Part shown: positions 25,390 through 34,775 of the stretch, one piece after another
How the letters are laid out: each line of letters opens with the position of its first letter
Position numbering within the stretch: the stretch's first letter is position 1
DNA from: Superficieibacter sp. HKU1
Lineage (GTDB): Bacteria > Pseudomonadota > Gammaproteobacteria > Enterobacterales > Enterobacteriaceae
Direction: 5' to 3'
Length of the DNA: 64,000 nt
NCBI RefSeq assembly: GCF_029319185.1
Contig: NZ_CP119754.1
Coordinates: 4,402,001 to 4,466,000, forward strand
The notes under the pieces: generated by a model
Told to the model about the DNA's origin: nothing
Database searches by the model: none
What the model saw: only the letters and a program-made list of their open reading frames with translations
Made by a program: the position numbers and the translations under genes

Positions 25390-26103
25390 TTAGTATTCGG
25401 AGTTAGCAATCACTTCCTCGCCAAACATGCCAGCCTGTGGCAGCGGTTTATAGGTCGAGTTGGAGGCGCGTAACACCCGGATCGCCCGCGCCCCTGTCTC
25501 CTGCGCGGCAGTGATGTCGTTATCAGAATCGCCGTAGAACACGTTGATTTGCTTATCCTGCAACCACTGGGTTTTGGTATTCTGGCCTGCTTTATCGCCT
25601 GCGAAAATGACCGGATTCATGTTTGCCGCCGGAATAGAAAAATCGTCCTGCAGCGTTTTTGATACCGTTTCGGTCTGGGTCTGGCTGCGTCCGGTGATGA
25701 AATAAATACGGTCGCCGCGTTTAACATGCATAGCAATCAGCCCACGCGCTACCTCTTTTGGAATACTGAACGCATCCCAGCCGTTATTCATTTTTTCCCA
25801 GAAAGCCGGATTGTGCAGATAATCGTCGCTGTCTGGCGAGTACGTTTCTTTACCGCGCCAGAAGCCAGGGCTTGAGAACAACACGGTGTCGTCGATATCA
25901 AAACCCACGGCCATCGGCGGGCGTCCCGTCAGGCTATTTTCGATTTGCGCCACGGAAACCCAGTGAACAGGGGCTTGTTCAGCGAGTCTGGCAACGTTGG
26001 TGCCTGTGTACAGCGGAGAAGGCGTGGAGGCGCGGGCGACGACAGTACCATTGAGTGCCAGCGCCAGGCAGGCGGCACTCAGCGCCGTAAAAATTTTGCG
26101 CAT
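25390..26103 (-). CDS. aphA: Class B acid phosphatase AphA
   Basis: Periplasmic, Mg2+-dependent non-specific phosphatase and phosphotransferase of the DDDD/HAD superfamily, used to release nucleosides from nucleotides. 237 residues as in E. coli: signal peptide 1-25 (ending VARA), then HAD motif I FDIDDTVLFSSPG and motif III-IV GDSDNDITAA. Tetrameric enzyme in E. coli. Confidence 0.96.
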   Translation of the reverse strand: MRKIFTALSAACLALALNGTVVARASTPSPLYTGTNVARLAEQAPVHWVSVAQIENSLTGRPPMAVGFDIDDTVLFSSPGFWRGKETYSPDSDDYLHNPAFWEKMNNGWDAFSIPKEVARGLIAMHVKRGDRIYFITGRSQTQTETVSKTLQDDFSIPAANMNPVIFAGDKAGQNTKTQWLQDKQINVFYGDSDNDITAAQETGARAIRVLRASNSTYKPLPQAGMFGEEVIANSEY

Positions 26104-26298
26104 GCGTTTCCCTTAAGTATTTATTTTCATTCTATTAACGTGCGCAGTTATTGCGCGCTTTTTCAGACCTTAACCTCAGCGGCAGGCGAAAGAAAGGTTT
26201 TTATTGGCATTGGTTGTGCGGGATCAACAGGGAGAGAATGCGCGAAGTCCGGCACGATCTTGCCAGACTTCGCACTCTTACGGGAGGTTAGTAAGTGC

Positions 26299-27492
26299 TT
26301 ACATTACTGCAGCGAAGGCCTGTGCCACACGCTGAACGTTGCCTGTATTCAGTCCGGCGACGCACATCCGTCCGCTGGCGATCAGGTAAATACCAAATTC
26401 GTCGCGCAAGCGATCAACCTGGGCCGCGCTCAGTCCGGTGTAGCTGAACATGCCGCGCTGTTGCAGCAGGTAATCAAAATTACGTCCCGGCACGGCCTCT
26501 TTTAGCACCGTGACCAGCGTCTGACGCATGGCCAGAATTCGCAGGCGCATCTCTTCAACCTCTGCCAGCCAGCGGGCTTTTAACCCGGCGTCACCCAGCA
26601 CCGTCGCAACCACCTGCGCACCGAAATTCGGCGGGCTGGAGTAGTTGCGGCGCACGGTCGCTTTTAACTGGCCCAGCACGCGAGATGCCGACTCGGCATC
26701 GTCACAGACCACCGATAACCCACCGACTCGCTCGCCGTACAGCGAGAAAATCTTGGAAAACGAATTGCTGACCAGCGTGGGCAGTCCGGCGCTGGCAATG
26801 GCGCGGATCGCATACGCATCGTCTTCCATACCCGCGCCAAAGCCCTGATAGGCAATATCGAGGAACGGGATCAGTTCGCGGACCTTCAGCACCTCCACTA
26901 CCGCATCCCACTGATCGTTGGTGAGATCGGACCCGGTGGGGTTATGACAGCACGGATGCAGCAGAACAATGCTCTGCGCAGGCAGCGTATTCAGCGTTTC
27001 AATAAGCGCGTCAACGCGAACGCCTTTGGTGGTATCGTCAAACCAGGGATAGGTTTTTACGCTGAATCCGGCACCTTCAAAAATGGCCACGTGATTATCC
27101 CAGGTCGGATCGCTGACCCAGACGCCAGAATCCGGAAAGTAGCGTTTCAGGAAATCTGCCCCGACTTTCAGCGCGCCAGAACCGCCGAGCGTCTGAATGG
27201 TCGCCACGCGATGCTGCGCCAGTACCGGATGATCGGCACCGAACAGCAGTGGAGCGATGGTGTGACGATAACTATTCAGACCTTCCATCGGCAGATAAAG
27301 CGACGCGCCGTGCGGCTGCGCATTGAGTCGCGCCTCGGCTTCCGCCACCGCCTGTAGCTGTGGAATAATGCCATCTTCGTTGTAATAAAGGCCGATGCTG
27401 AGATTGACTTTATCGCTGCGGGGATCGTCTTTGAAGCGTTCCATCAGGGAGAGAATCGGGTCGCCAGCGTAGGCGTCAACTTTCTGAAACAC
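26299..27492 (-). CDS. tyrB: Aromatic amino acid aminotransferase
   Basis: PLP enzyme making tyrosine and phenylalanine (and leucine) from their keto acids. 397 residues. PLP-binding lysine lies in SNSFSKIFSLYGERVG (about residue 247), with the HPCCHNPTGSD motif and the C-terminal arginine region conserved. In E. coli TyrR represses it; no TyrR box was confirmed here. The gap to the NadR-like gene is 69 bp. Confidence 0.96.
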   Translation of the reverse strand: MFQKVDAYAGDPILSLMERFKDDPRSDKVNLSIGLYYNEDGIIPQLQAVAEAEARLNAQPHGASLYLPMEGLNSYRHTIAPLLFGADHPVLAQHRVATIQTLGGSGALKVGADFLKRYFPDSGVWVSDPTWDNHVAIFEGAGFSVKTYPWFDDTTKGVRVDALIETLNTLPAQSIVLLHPCCHNPTGSDLTNDQWDAVVEVLKVRELIPFLDIAYQGFGAGMEDDAYAIRAIASAGLPTLVSNSFSKIFSLYGERVGGLSVVCDDAESASRVLGQLKATVRRNYSSPPNFGAQVVATVLGDAGLKARWLAEVEEMRLRILAMRQTLVTVLKEAVPGRNFDYLLQQRGMFSYTGLSAAQVDRLRDEFGIYLIASGRMCVAGLNTGNVQRVAQAFAAVM

Positions 27493-27561
27493 GTGGTGGT
27501 CTCCAGGTTTACGGTCTGAGTAAATGACACAATAAACCAGCCAGCAAAGAGATAACAGCGT

Positions 27562-28572
27562 TTAATGCAGCGTCGCCAGATGCGCCAGAATGTGTGCAAC
27601 CCGCTCAGAAACCGGACCACGAACGCGAATGAACGGCAGCGTTCTGCGCGTCAGTTCCCGCTCATACCACGCCTGCTGCAAACGGCGAAAATCCTCGCCC
27701 TGCCGCGTGCCGTCCTGCACAAAATCAAAATCGGCCTCGCACAAAACAATCAATGCGTAATCCCGTTCAGCAAGACGGTGAAGTTCTGGCGGCGCATGGC
27801 CAAACTGATGAAGCGTATAAAACAAGGTCGTCAGCGGGGACGTGTCACAGACCAGATACGGCATCGGCGGCGCGGCTTCTTCGCGCTGCACCTGGGTACG
27901 GGCGATATGCAGGAGGTCGTGATAGCCTAACTCACCCTGCTTCTGCTCCCAGTATTCACGGCCAAACTCGGCGACAAAAGGAGTATTCAGCGCCTCTGCC
28001 AGCGCTTTTGAGAGCGTACTTTTACCGGTGGACTCTCCGCCCAGCAGGCAAATGCGGAAAACAAAATCACGGTAGACGTCATCTGCCAGCATCGCCCGGT
28101 AACGATTAACGTCGGCGCGGATCAGCGTCCCGGACGGCGCGTCAGGCTCCGCACCGCGCTGTAACCTGACGTGCGTAACCGGCTGGTTAAAACGTTCGCT
28201 GAGCACCGCCGCAAAGCCGTCGCCATAATCTTCGCCGCTGAATACCGCCTGCGGGCGCTGCTGAAAAACCTGCTCGCACACCGTGGCAACATAGTGTCGA
28301 TGGCTGTCCGCACTATCCTCGTTATGAGGGAGCGCAGGAAGATGCCACGCCTTCGCCCGTTCAGGCGTCAGCACAATTGACCGACACTGAGGAAACCGCT
28401 GTTGCAGCCAGCGCTGCCGCTTTTCCGGCTCACAGCCCGGCAGTTCAGGCACTGAATAACTGAGTAGTAGTACCGTGTCGCACTGCGCCAGCGCGGCGTT
28501 AATCAACCGCTCATGACCGCAGTGCAGCGGCGCAAACTTGCCGACAATAAGACCAGTGGCAAAGCGCTTCAT
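27562..28572 (-). CDS. NadR-like NMN adenylyltransferase/ribosylnicotinamide kinase
   Basis: A 336-residue fusion lacking the N-terminal repressor HTH of classical NadR. The N-terminal nucleotidyltransferase domain (residues 1-165) starts with GKFAPLHCGH, the family H-x-G-H motif; the C-terminal kinase (about 175-336) has Walker A GGESTGKST. Such enzymes phosphorylate nicotinamide riboside to NMN and may adenylylate NMN to NAD. Start chosen at 28572 because it overlaps the pnuC stop by 4 nt (ATGA). It is extra to the true nadR elsewhere in the genome, and no DNA-binding role is expected. Confidence 0.88.
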   Translation of the reverse strand: MKRFATGLIVGKFAPLHCGHERLINAALAQCDTVLLLSYSVPELPGCEPEKRQRWLQQRFPQCRSIVLTPERAKAWHLPALPHNEDSADSHRHYVATVCEQVFQQRPQAVFSGEDYGDGFAAVLSERFNQPVTHVRLQRGAEPDAPSGTLIRADVNRYRAMLADDVYRDFVFRICLLGGESTGKSTLSKALAEALNTPFVAEFGREYWEQKQGELGYHDLLHIARTQVQREEAAPPMPYLVCDTSPLTTLFYTLHQFGHAPPELHRLAERDYALIVLCEADFDFVQDGTRQGEDFRRLQQAWYERELTRRTLPFIRVRGPVSERVAHILAHLATLH

Positions 28573-29126
28573 TGCTTTCTCAACTCTTTGCGCCATTTCC
28601 ACAAGCCGTGCCAGGCGTTAAACCAGAAAATCAGATACAGCCCCGCCGTCAGGGACAATCCACGATATGCATACAACGGGACTGCCAGCGTGTTCACGGC
28701 AAGCCAGACGTACCAGTTTTCCAGACGCCGGCCCATCAGCATAAACTGCGCCAGCACGCTAAACGTCAGGATTAAGGAATCCAGCCACGGCGACCAGGCG
28801 TTAGTGAAGGTATGCAGCAAAAGACCGTATCCTGTGGCGACGAGAACAGCACCGCAGAACAGCAGGAAAAGATGGCCGATATGTGTCTTCCTGATGGGAA
28901 GCACCTTGCCGTGCTGGCCTTTAAGCCAGTGTAGCCAGCCGGTAAAACTGGTGACGATGAAAAAGACCTGTAGCGTGACATCGGCATAGAGTTGCACCGA
29001 CCAGAATACCCAGCCATAAAGCATGCTACCGATAATGCCGGTCCACCAGGTATGAACGCTATTACGCGCCGCCAGCCAGACTGAAATGGCATAGCTGAGG
29101 CAGGCGGCGATTTCCGGTATGGACAT
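28569..29126 (-). CDS. pnuC: Nicotinamide riboside transporter PnuC
   Basis: PnuC/SWEET-like facilitator, 185 residues with about seven membrane helices. The conserved NSVHTWWTGIIG segment is near residue 22-33, and aromatic residues LENWYVWLAVNT form the second signature. It lets nicotinamide riboside in, where the partner NadR-like kinase traps it as NMN. Translationally coupled (4 nt) to that kinase; located 23 bp after alr, probably in one transcript with dnaB and alr. This copy differs from the nadA-linked K-12 pnuC by location; the symbol is by family. Confidence 0.88.
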   Translation of the reverse strand: MSIPEIAACLSYAISVWLAARNSVHTWWTGIIGSMLYGWVFWSVQLYADVTLQVFFIVTSFTGWLHWLKGQHGKVLPIRKTHIGHLFLLFCGAVLVATGYGLLLHTFTNAWSPWLDSLILTFSVLAQFMLMGRRLENWYVWLAVNTLAVPLYAYRGLSLTAGLYLIFWFNAWHGLWKWRKELRKQ

Positions 29127-29149
29127 TTTCCCTCCCTGGAAAGCCAGGA

Positions 29150-30229
29150 TTAATCGATGTACTGCATTGCCACCCGCGACGTCAGCCGCGTAATAAGTTC
29201 GTAAGCACTTACTTTCGTAATCTCAGCAATTCGCTCAACGGGTAGTCCTTCGCCCCACATAATGACGGGATCTCCCGCCCGATCGGCGGCGTCCGGCCCC
29301 AAATCAACGCAGATCATGTCCATCGCCACGCGCCCGACAATCGGCACTTCACGACCGTTGACCAGCACCGGCGTGCCGGATGGGGCGGCGCGTGGATACC
29401 CGTCGCCGTATCCCATCGCCACCACGCCCAGACGAGTATCGCGCTCGCTTACCCAGGTGCCGCCGTAGCCCACCGGCTCACCGGCATTATGCTCACGCAC
29501 GGCGATCAGACTGGAGGTGAGTGACATGACCGGCTGGAAGCCAAAATCCGGGCCCCAGGGTTTTTGCTCCAGCGGCGAAACGCCGTAGAGGATAATGCCC
29601 GGCCGCACCCAGTCAAAATGCGACTGCGGCCACAGCAGAATGCCGCCCGAAGCGGCGATAGAGCGCTGTCCTGGTTTGCCTTCGCAGAACGTATTAAAGA
29701 TATCGAGCTGCCGCTCTGTGGCCCCACACTCAGGCTCATCGGCACGGGCAAAATGACTGACGATATTCACCGGCTGGCGCACATTTTTGCACTGCGTCAG
29801 ACGCTGATAAAACGCCTCCGCCTCTTCCGGACGCACGCCGAGGCGGTGCATACCAGTATCCAGCTTCATCCATACGGTAACCGGTTCGCTCAGATCGGCG
29901 CTTTCCAGCGCCTCAAGCTGTTCGGGATTATGTACGGCAGTGTGAAGATGCTGTGCGGCGATGGTCGGCAGATCGGCGGCATTGAAAAAGCCTTCAAGCA
30001 ACAGGATGGGCTGAGTAATACCACCCTCGCGCAGTCGTAAAGCTTCTTCAAGTCGGGCGACGCCGAAAGCGTCAGCGTCGGGGAGCGTTCGCGCGGTCTC
30101 CAGGAGACCGTGTCCGTAGGCGTTCGCTTTCACCACCGCAACAAGCTTGCTGGCGGGAGCCAGTTCGCGCAGGCGTTGCAGGTTGTGTCGCAGAGCGCGG
30201 CGGTTAATAACTACAGTTGCCGCTTGCAT
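29150..30229 (-). CDS. alr: Biosynthetic alanine racemase
   Basis: PLP-dependent racemase giving D-alanine for peptidoglycan; 359 residues as in E. coli Alr. PLP lysine in VVKANAYGHG at about residue 34. The catalytic tyrosine region (VGYGGTW) is about residue 250-256, and the C-terminal beta domain has VAMDMICVDLG. Follows dnaB by 38 bp, as in E. coli. Confidence 0.97.
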   Translation of the reverse strand: MQAATVVINRRALRHNLQRLRELAPASKLVAVVKANAYGHGLLETARTLPDADAFGVARLEEALRLREGGITQPILLLEGFFNAADLPTIAAQHLHTAVHNPEQLEALESADLSEPVTVWMKLDTGMHRLGVRPEEAEAFYQRLTQCKNVRQPVNIVSHFARADEPECGATERQLDIFNTFCEGKPGQRSIAASGGILLWPQSHFDWVRPGIILYGVSPLEQKPWGPDFGFQPVMSLTSSLIAVREHNAGEPVGYGGTWVSERDTRLGVVAMGYGDGYPRAAPSGTPVLVNGREVPIVGRVAMDMICVDLGPDAADRAGDPVIMWGEGLPVERIAEITKVSAYELITRLTSRVAMQYID

Positions 30230-30267
30230 GTGTGTTCCTTGATAAGTGTTTGCTTTTACTGGCTGAA

Positions 30268-31674
30268 TTATTCGTCGTCGTACTGTGGTCCGGCGTAGTT
30301 ATCAAAACGCGACCACTGGCCGTTGAAGGTCAGACGCACTGTACCGATGGGGCCGTTACGCTGTTTACCGATAATGATTTCGGCGATGCCTTTAAGATCG
30401 CTGTTCTCGTGATACACCTCGTCACGATAGATAAACATGATTAAGTCGGCGTCCTGCTCGATTGAGCCGGATTCACGAAGATCGGAGTTCACCGGGCGTT
30501 TATCGGCGCGCTGCTCCAGCGAGCGGTTAAGCTGCGACAGCGCCACTACCGGCACCTGCAACTCTTTCGCCAGCGCCTTCAGCGAGCGGGAGATTTCGGC
30601 GATCTCCAGCGTACGGTTATCGGACAGCGACGGCACGCGCATCAACTGGAGGTAGTCGATCATGATCAGGCTCAGCCCGTCATGCTCGCGGAAAATACGC
30701 CGCGCGCGGGAGCGGACTTCCGTTGGCGTCAGGCCGGAGGAGTCGTCGATGTACATATTGCGTTTTTCCAGCAGGATGCCCATCGTGCCGGAGATCCGCG
30801 CCCAGTCTTCATCGTCAAGCTGGCCGGTACGAATACGGGTCTGATCGACGCGGGAGAGCGACGCCAGCATACGCATCATGATCTGCTCGCCGGGCATCTC
30901 CAGACTGAAGATCAGCACCGGTTTATCCTGTAACATCGCTGCGTTTTCGCAGAGGTTCATCGCAAAGGTGGTTTTCCCCATCGACGGACGCGCTGCCACG
31001 ATGATCAAATCCGAGCGTTGCAGACCGGCGGTTTTCTTATTCAGATCCTGATAACCGGTATCCACTCCGGTAACGCCGTCGTGCGGCTGCTGGAACAGGG
31101 TCTCAATACGCGCCACGGTGGCGTCGAGGATCTGATCGATACTCTTCGGGCCTTCGTCTTTATTCGCGCGGTTCTCGGCGATCTGGAAAACGCGGGATTC
31201 GGCGAGATCCAGCAGTTCATCGCTGCTGCGGCCCTGCGGATCGTAACCCGCATCGGCAATCTCATTGGCTACCGAAATCATATCGCGGACGACGGCGCGT
31301 TCGCGCACGATATCGGCATAAGCACTAATGTTCGCCGCACTTGGCGTATTTTTTGATAGTTCCGCCAGGTAGGCAAAGCCGCCAACGCTGTCCAGTTGTC
31401 CCTGTTGTTCAAGCGATTCTGCGAGGGTGATCAGGTCGATGGGTTTGCCCATCTCCTGCAAACGCCCCATTTCGGTAAAAATATGCCGGTGCGGCCGGGT
31501 ATAAAAGTCGTCAGACACTACACGTTCGGCGACATCGTCCCAGCGTTCGTTATCCAGCATTAAACCGCCCAACACCGACTGTTCCGCTTCAATCGAGTGC
31601 GGTGGCATTTTCAGCCCGGCGACCTGCGGGTCGCGAGGTTCAGTCTGTTTGTTGAAGGGTTTATTTCCTGCCAT
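30268..31674 (-). CDS. dnaB: Replicative DNA helicase DnaB
   Basis: Hexameric 5'-3' helicase at the replication fork, RecA/DnaB ATPase fold. 468 residues. Primase-interacting N-terminal domain to about 170, linker, then Walker A ARPSMGKTT (about 227-235), Walker B LIMIDYLQLM and the arginine-finger region NRSLEQRADKRP. The first gene of the likely dnaB-alr-pnuC-nadR-like operon. Divergent from qorA over 63 bp. Confidence 0.98.
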   Translation of the reverse strand: MAGNKPFNKQTEPRDPQVAGLKMPPHSIEAEQSVLGGLMLDNERWDDVAERVVSDDFYTRPHRHIFTEMGRLQEMGKPIDLITLAESLEQQGQLDSVGGFAYLAELSKNTPSAANISAYADIVRERAVVRDMISVANEIADAGYDPQGRSSDELLDLAESRVFQIAENRANKDEGPKSIDQILDATVARIETLFQQPHDGVTGVDTGYQDLNKKTAGLQRSDLIIVAARPSMGKTTFAMNLCENAAMLQDKPVLIFSLEMPGEQIMMRMLASLSRVDQTRIRTGQLDDEDWARISGTMGILLEKRNMYIDDSSGLTPTEVRSRARRIFREHDGLSLIMIDYLQLMRVPSLSDNRTLEIAEISRSLKALAKELQVPVVALSQLNRSLEQRADKRPVNSDLRESGSIEQDADLIMFIYRDEVYHENSDLKGIAEIIIGKQRNGPIGTVRLTFNGQWSRFDNYAGPQYDDE

Positions 31675-31737
31675 AGTGAATGGAGTTACCGAGATGATGA
31701 ATGGGTCGAAAGATTATCACATTGTTCAGGAGGAAGC

Positions 31738-32721
31738 ATGGCAACACGTATCGAATTTAACAAGCATGGCGGGCCGGAAGTGTTGCAGGCGGTGGAATTC
31801 ACGCCCACCGATCCGGCCGAAAATGAGATTCAGGTAGAGAATAAAGCGATTGGCATCAACTACATCGATACTTATATTCGCAGCGGGCTGTATCCGCCCC
31901 CGTCATTGCCCAGCGGATTAGGTACCGAGGCGGCAGGCGTAGTAAGCAAAGTCGGCAGCGGCGTAACCGATATCAAGCCCGGCGACCGGGTGGTGTATGC
32001 GCAGTCCGCACTCGGCGCTTACAGCTCAGTACACAACGTACCGGCTGATAAAGCGGCAATTTTGCCGGATGCCATCTCCTTTGAACAGGCGGCCGCCTCG
32101 TTCCTTAAAGGGCTGACGGTGTTCTATTTACTGCGTAAAACTTATGAAATTAAACCGGATGAGGTGTTTTTGTTCCACGCTGCTGCCGGGGGCGTCGGGC
32201 TAATTGCCTGTCAGTGGGCGAAAGCGCTGGGTGCGAAGCTTATCGGCACGGTCGGTTCTGCAGAAAAAGCGCAGCGTGCGAAACAGGCGGGCGCGTGGCA
32301 GGTGATTAACTACCGCGAAGAGAATCTGGTGGAGCGGGTAAAAGAGATCACCGGCGGTAAAAAAGTGCGTGTGGTATACGATTCGGTAGGTAAAGATACC
32401 TGGGAATCCTCGCTGGATTGCCTGCAACGCCACGGACTGATGGTAAGTTTTGGTAACTCTTCAGGCCCGGTCACCGGCGTTAATCTTGGCATTCTGAATC
32501 AGAAAGGTTCATTGTTCGCGACGCGCCCTTCCCTTCAGGGCTACATCACTAATCGCGAGGAACTGACCGAAGCCAGCAACGAACTGTTTTCGCTTATCGC
32601 CAGCGGCGTGATTAAAGTGGACGTGGCTGAAGCGCAAAAATTTGCGCTGAACGAGGCGCAAAAAGCGCATGAAACGCTGGAAAGCCGGGCAACGCAGGGA
32701 TCAAGCCTGCTGATCCCCTAG
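31738..32721 (+). CDS. qorA: NADPH:quinone oxidoreductase QorA
   Basis: Medium-chain dehydrogenase/reductase without zinc ligands, reducing quinones by one electron with NADPH. The ATG at 31738 (MATRIEFNKHG) gives 327 residues, the E. coli length; an in-frame upstream frame runs into dnaB and is disregarded. SD AGGAGG before the ATG. Nucleotide-binding loop HAAAGGVGLIACQ at about residue 144-157. Ends with a terminator. Confidence 0.95.
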   Translation: MATRIEFNKHGGPEVLQAVEFTPTDPAENEIQVENKAIGINYIDTYIRSGLYPPPSLPSGLGTEAAGVVSKVGSGVTDIKPGDRVVYAQSALGAYSSVHNVPADKAAILPDAISFEQAAASFLKGLTVFYLLRKTYEIKPDEVFLFHAAAGGVGLIACQWAKALGAKLIGTVGSAEKAQRAKQAGAWQVINYREENLVERVKEITGGKKVRVVYDSVGKDTWESSLDCLQRHGLMVSFGNSSGPVTGVNLGILNQKGSLFATRPSLQGYITNREELTEASNELFSLIASGVIKVDVAEAQKFALNEAQKAHETLESRATQGSSLLIP

Positions 32722-32728
32722 AAAAGTT

Positions 32729-32761
32729 TAGGGCTTCCACCCGGGAAGCCCTTACTTTTTT
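32729..32761 (+). terminator. Rho-independent terminator after qorA
   Basis: GGGCTTCC / GGAAGCCC stem with a CACCC loop followed by TTACTTTTTTA. Confidence 0.9.
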
Positions 32762-32885
32762 AGTTCGGCCGTATGTAGGGTACAGCGCGATGAATTCGTT
32801 AGACGGAGAATAGTGACAGATTTGCTAAGCAAAGCCTATGTGATTCTAAGCAAAAGTGCCGGGGTTGTGATCCTCTGCACATTCC

Positions 32886-33128
32886 TCAGTAACGTGAGCG
32901 TTTATTGCACTGATATTGCGGTACTTTTGGCGCTTTTATCACCCGAATAACCCATACCACCGCGACCGCCAGCAACAGCCATGGCAATAACTTGATGACC
33001 AGCGCAAACAGGCCGCCAACAAACATTAGCGCCGTCGCCACAAACAGCGCGGCGATGATGCCCAGCAGTGATACGCCTGTCATCAGCAGCACAACAAAAA
33101 ATCCGATAACAAAAAGTAGTTCCAGCAT
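32886..33128 (-). CDS. pspG: Phage-shock protein G
   Basis: An 80-residue inner-membrane protein of the Psp envelope-stress system, two membrane helices (about 3-40 broken by Gly and 42-62) and a basic tail APKVPQYQ. The ATG at 33128 (MLELLFVIGF) matches E. coli PspG. It stands alone with a sigma-54 promoter upstream, as expected for PspF control. Confidence 0.94.
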   Translation of the reverse strand: MLELLFVIGFFVVLLMTGVSLLGIIAALFVATALMFVGGLFALVIKLLPWLLLAVAVVWVIRVIKAPKVPQYQCNKRSRY

Positions 33129-33165
33129 GACGATTTCTCCGAAATATGCCTGATGCAGAAACACT

Positions 33166-33182
33166 TACAAAAATCGTGCCAA
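33166..33182 (-). promoter_or_regulatory. sigma-54 promoter of pspG
   Basis: On the minus strand TGGCACGATTTTTGT gives GG-N10-GT, the -24/-12 pattern, about 38 bp upstream of the pspG start. E. coli pspG is RpoN/PspF dependent. Confidence 0.8.
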
Positions 33183-33263
33183 AATTAACTTATTGATTCG
33201 CAATAAAAAATTCCCCGCTTACGATAGCGAGGCGTGGTGAAATTGACCAGATTGTAGTGAAGA

Positions 33264-34286
33264 TTAGCGTTTATCCGCCACCAGCTTCAGTGCCTGCTCG
33301 AGCACTTCAATATCGGCTCCCGCCTTGTGCGCATTTTCACTCAGATAGCGACGCCACTGACGCGCGCCGGGGATGCCCTGAAACAGACCCAGCATATGCC
33401 GTGAGATATGCCCAAGGTAGGTTCCCTGACTCAGCTCGCGTTCGATGTACGGGTACATGGCGCGGACTATCGCCACCGGATCGGCATCAGCCCCCGTGGC
33501 GTTAAAGATTTCCCGATCCACCGACGCCAGAATTCCCGGGTTCTGATACGCCTCGCGCCCGACCATCACGCCATCCATATGCTGAAGGTGCGCTTTGGCT
33601 TCTTCCAGCGATTTAATACCGCCATTGATCGCCATAGTTAAATGCGGGAAGTCGCGCTTAAGTTGATAAACGCGCGGGTAATCCAGCGGTGGGATTTCGC
33701 GGTTTTCTTTCGGGCTCAGACCAGAGAGCCAGGCTTTACGCGCGTGGATGATAAACATCTCGCATTCGCCCTTGCCGGAAACGGTATCAATAAACTGGCA
33801 CAGGAATTCATAACTGTCCCGATCGTCGATGCCAATGCGCGTTTTCACCGTCACCGGAATGGAAACCACATCGCGCATCGCCTTAATACAATCCGCGACC
33901 AGCGCAGCGTTGCCCATCAGGCAGGCACCAAACATGCCGTTTTGCACGCGGTCTGAAGGGCAACCCACGTTGAGGTTGATTTCATCATAGCCACGCGCTT
34001 CTGCCAGTTTAGCGCACTGCGCCAGCGCCGCCGGATCGCTGCCGCCAAGCTGGAGCGCGACCGGGTGCTCTTCTTCGCTATAGGCCAGATAATCGCCTTT
34101 GCCGTGAATAATCGCCCCTGTCGTGACCATTTCCGTATACAGCAGCGTATGGCGGGAAAGCAGACGCAGGAAATAGCGGCAGTGCCTGTCCGTCCAGTCG
34201 AGCATCGGCGCGATGGAGAAGCGGTGGGCGGGGAAAGAAGCGTTGGCAATGCCAGGATTTGGATTCAGGTGCATTTTTGACGTCAT
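33264..34286 (-). CDS. dusA: tRNA-dihydrouridine(20/20a) synthase DusA
   Basis: FMN-dependent enzyme reducing uridine 20/20a in tRNA D-loops. About 340 residues. TIM-barrel signature with NVGCPSDRVQNG, where the cysteine is the catalytic acid, and the FMN phosphate site AINGGIKSLEEA. The first 20 residues differ from E. coli and the start ATG at 34286 is a choice; MHLNPNPG four codons later is an alternative. Confidence 0.94.
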   Translation of the reverse strand: MTSKMHLNPNPGIANASFPAHRFSIAPMLDWTDRHCRYFLRLLSRHTLLYTEMVTTGAIIHGKGDYLAYSEEEHPVALQLGGSDPAALAQCAKLAEARGYDEINLNVGCPSDRVQNGMFGACLMGNAALVADCIKAMRDVVSIPVTVKTRIGIDDRDSYEFLCQFIDTVSGKGECEMFIIHARKAWLSGLSPKENREIPPLDYPRVYQLKRDFPHLTMAINGGIKSLEEAKAHLQHMDGVMVGREAYQNPGILASVDREIFNATGADADPVAIVRAMYPYIERELSQGTYLGHISRHMLGLFQGIPGARQWRRYLSENAHKAGADIEVLEQALKLVADKR

Positions 34287-34409
34287 TGGCAGAATTAGAT
34301 AACCCTGAGCAGAGAAAAACCTCTCTGTGTTACAGGTCGAGCCGTCTACTATAACATAGAGAAAAGGTATCGCGCTGACAGCATTGCGCGCTGCAGGTTC
34401 AACATGGAA

Positions 34410-34706
34410 TTAAATAGTTTTAAGCTGGTTAATAATAAAAGGATTCATTTCCAGCAAAAGCAGAAGCTTTCTCGGCGCGCCTGTTGGCTGACGACGCTTA
34501 GTTTCCCAGCTTTTTACCAAATCGTAACTTACGCCAACCGCCATCGCAAAATCCTGCTGCTTTAAACCCGTTGCTTCACGTATCGCTTTGACATCAATAG
34601 CACTAAAGGTATGAACGTGTTCCGGTGCTGGCGTTTGTTCACCTTTTTCAATTCTTACCATCTCTTCTGCACTCGCCAGCAGCTCGGCAAATAATTCGTC
34701 TTTCAT
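34410..34706 (-). CDS. HigA-2-like HTH antitoxin (NadS family)
   Basis: A 98-residue antitoxin with an acidic, flexible N-terminal part and an Xre-type helix-turn-helix in the C-terminal half (LKQQDFAMAVGVSYDLVKSWE). Start at 34706 chosen for its GAGGAACAG ribosome site; an in-frame ATG is 30 bases up. It follows the toxin gene by 69 bp. Such proteins bind both toxin and operator DNA. Confidence 0.85.
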   Translation of the reverse strand: MKDELFAELLASAEEMVRIEKGEQTPAPEHVHTFSAIDVKAIREATGLKQQDFAMAVGVSYDLVKSWETKRRQPTGAPRKLLLLLEMNPFIINQLKTI

Positions 34707-34775
34707 CTGTTCCTCATCGCCCTGTTGACGCATCACCGGCCCTATTGCCCTATGAGAAGTTACAGAACCTCAGCA

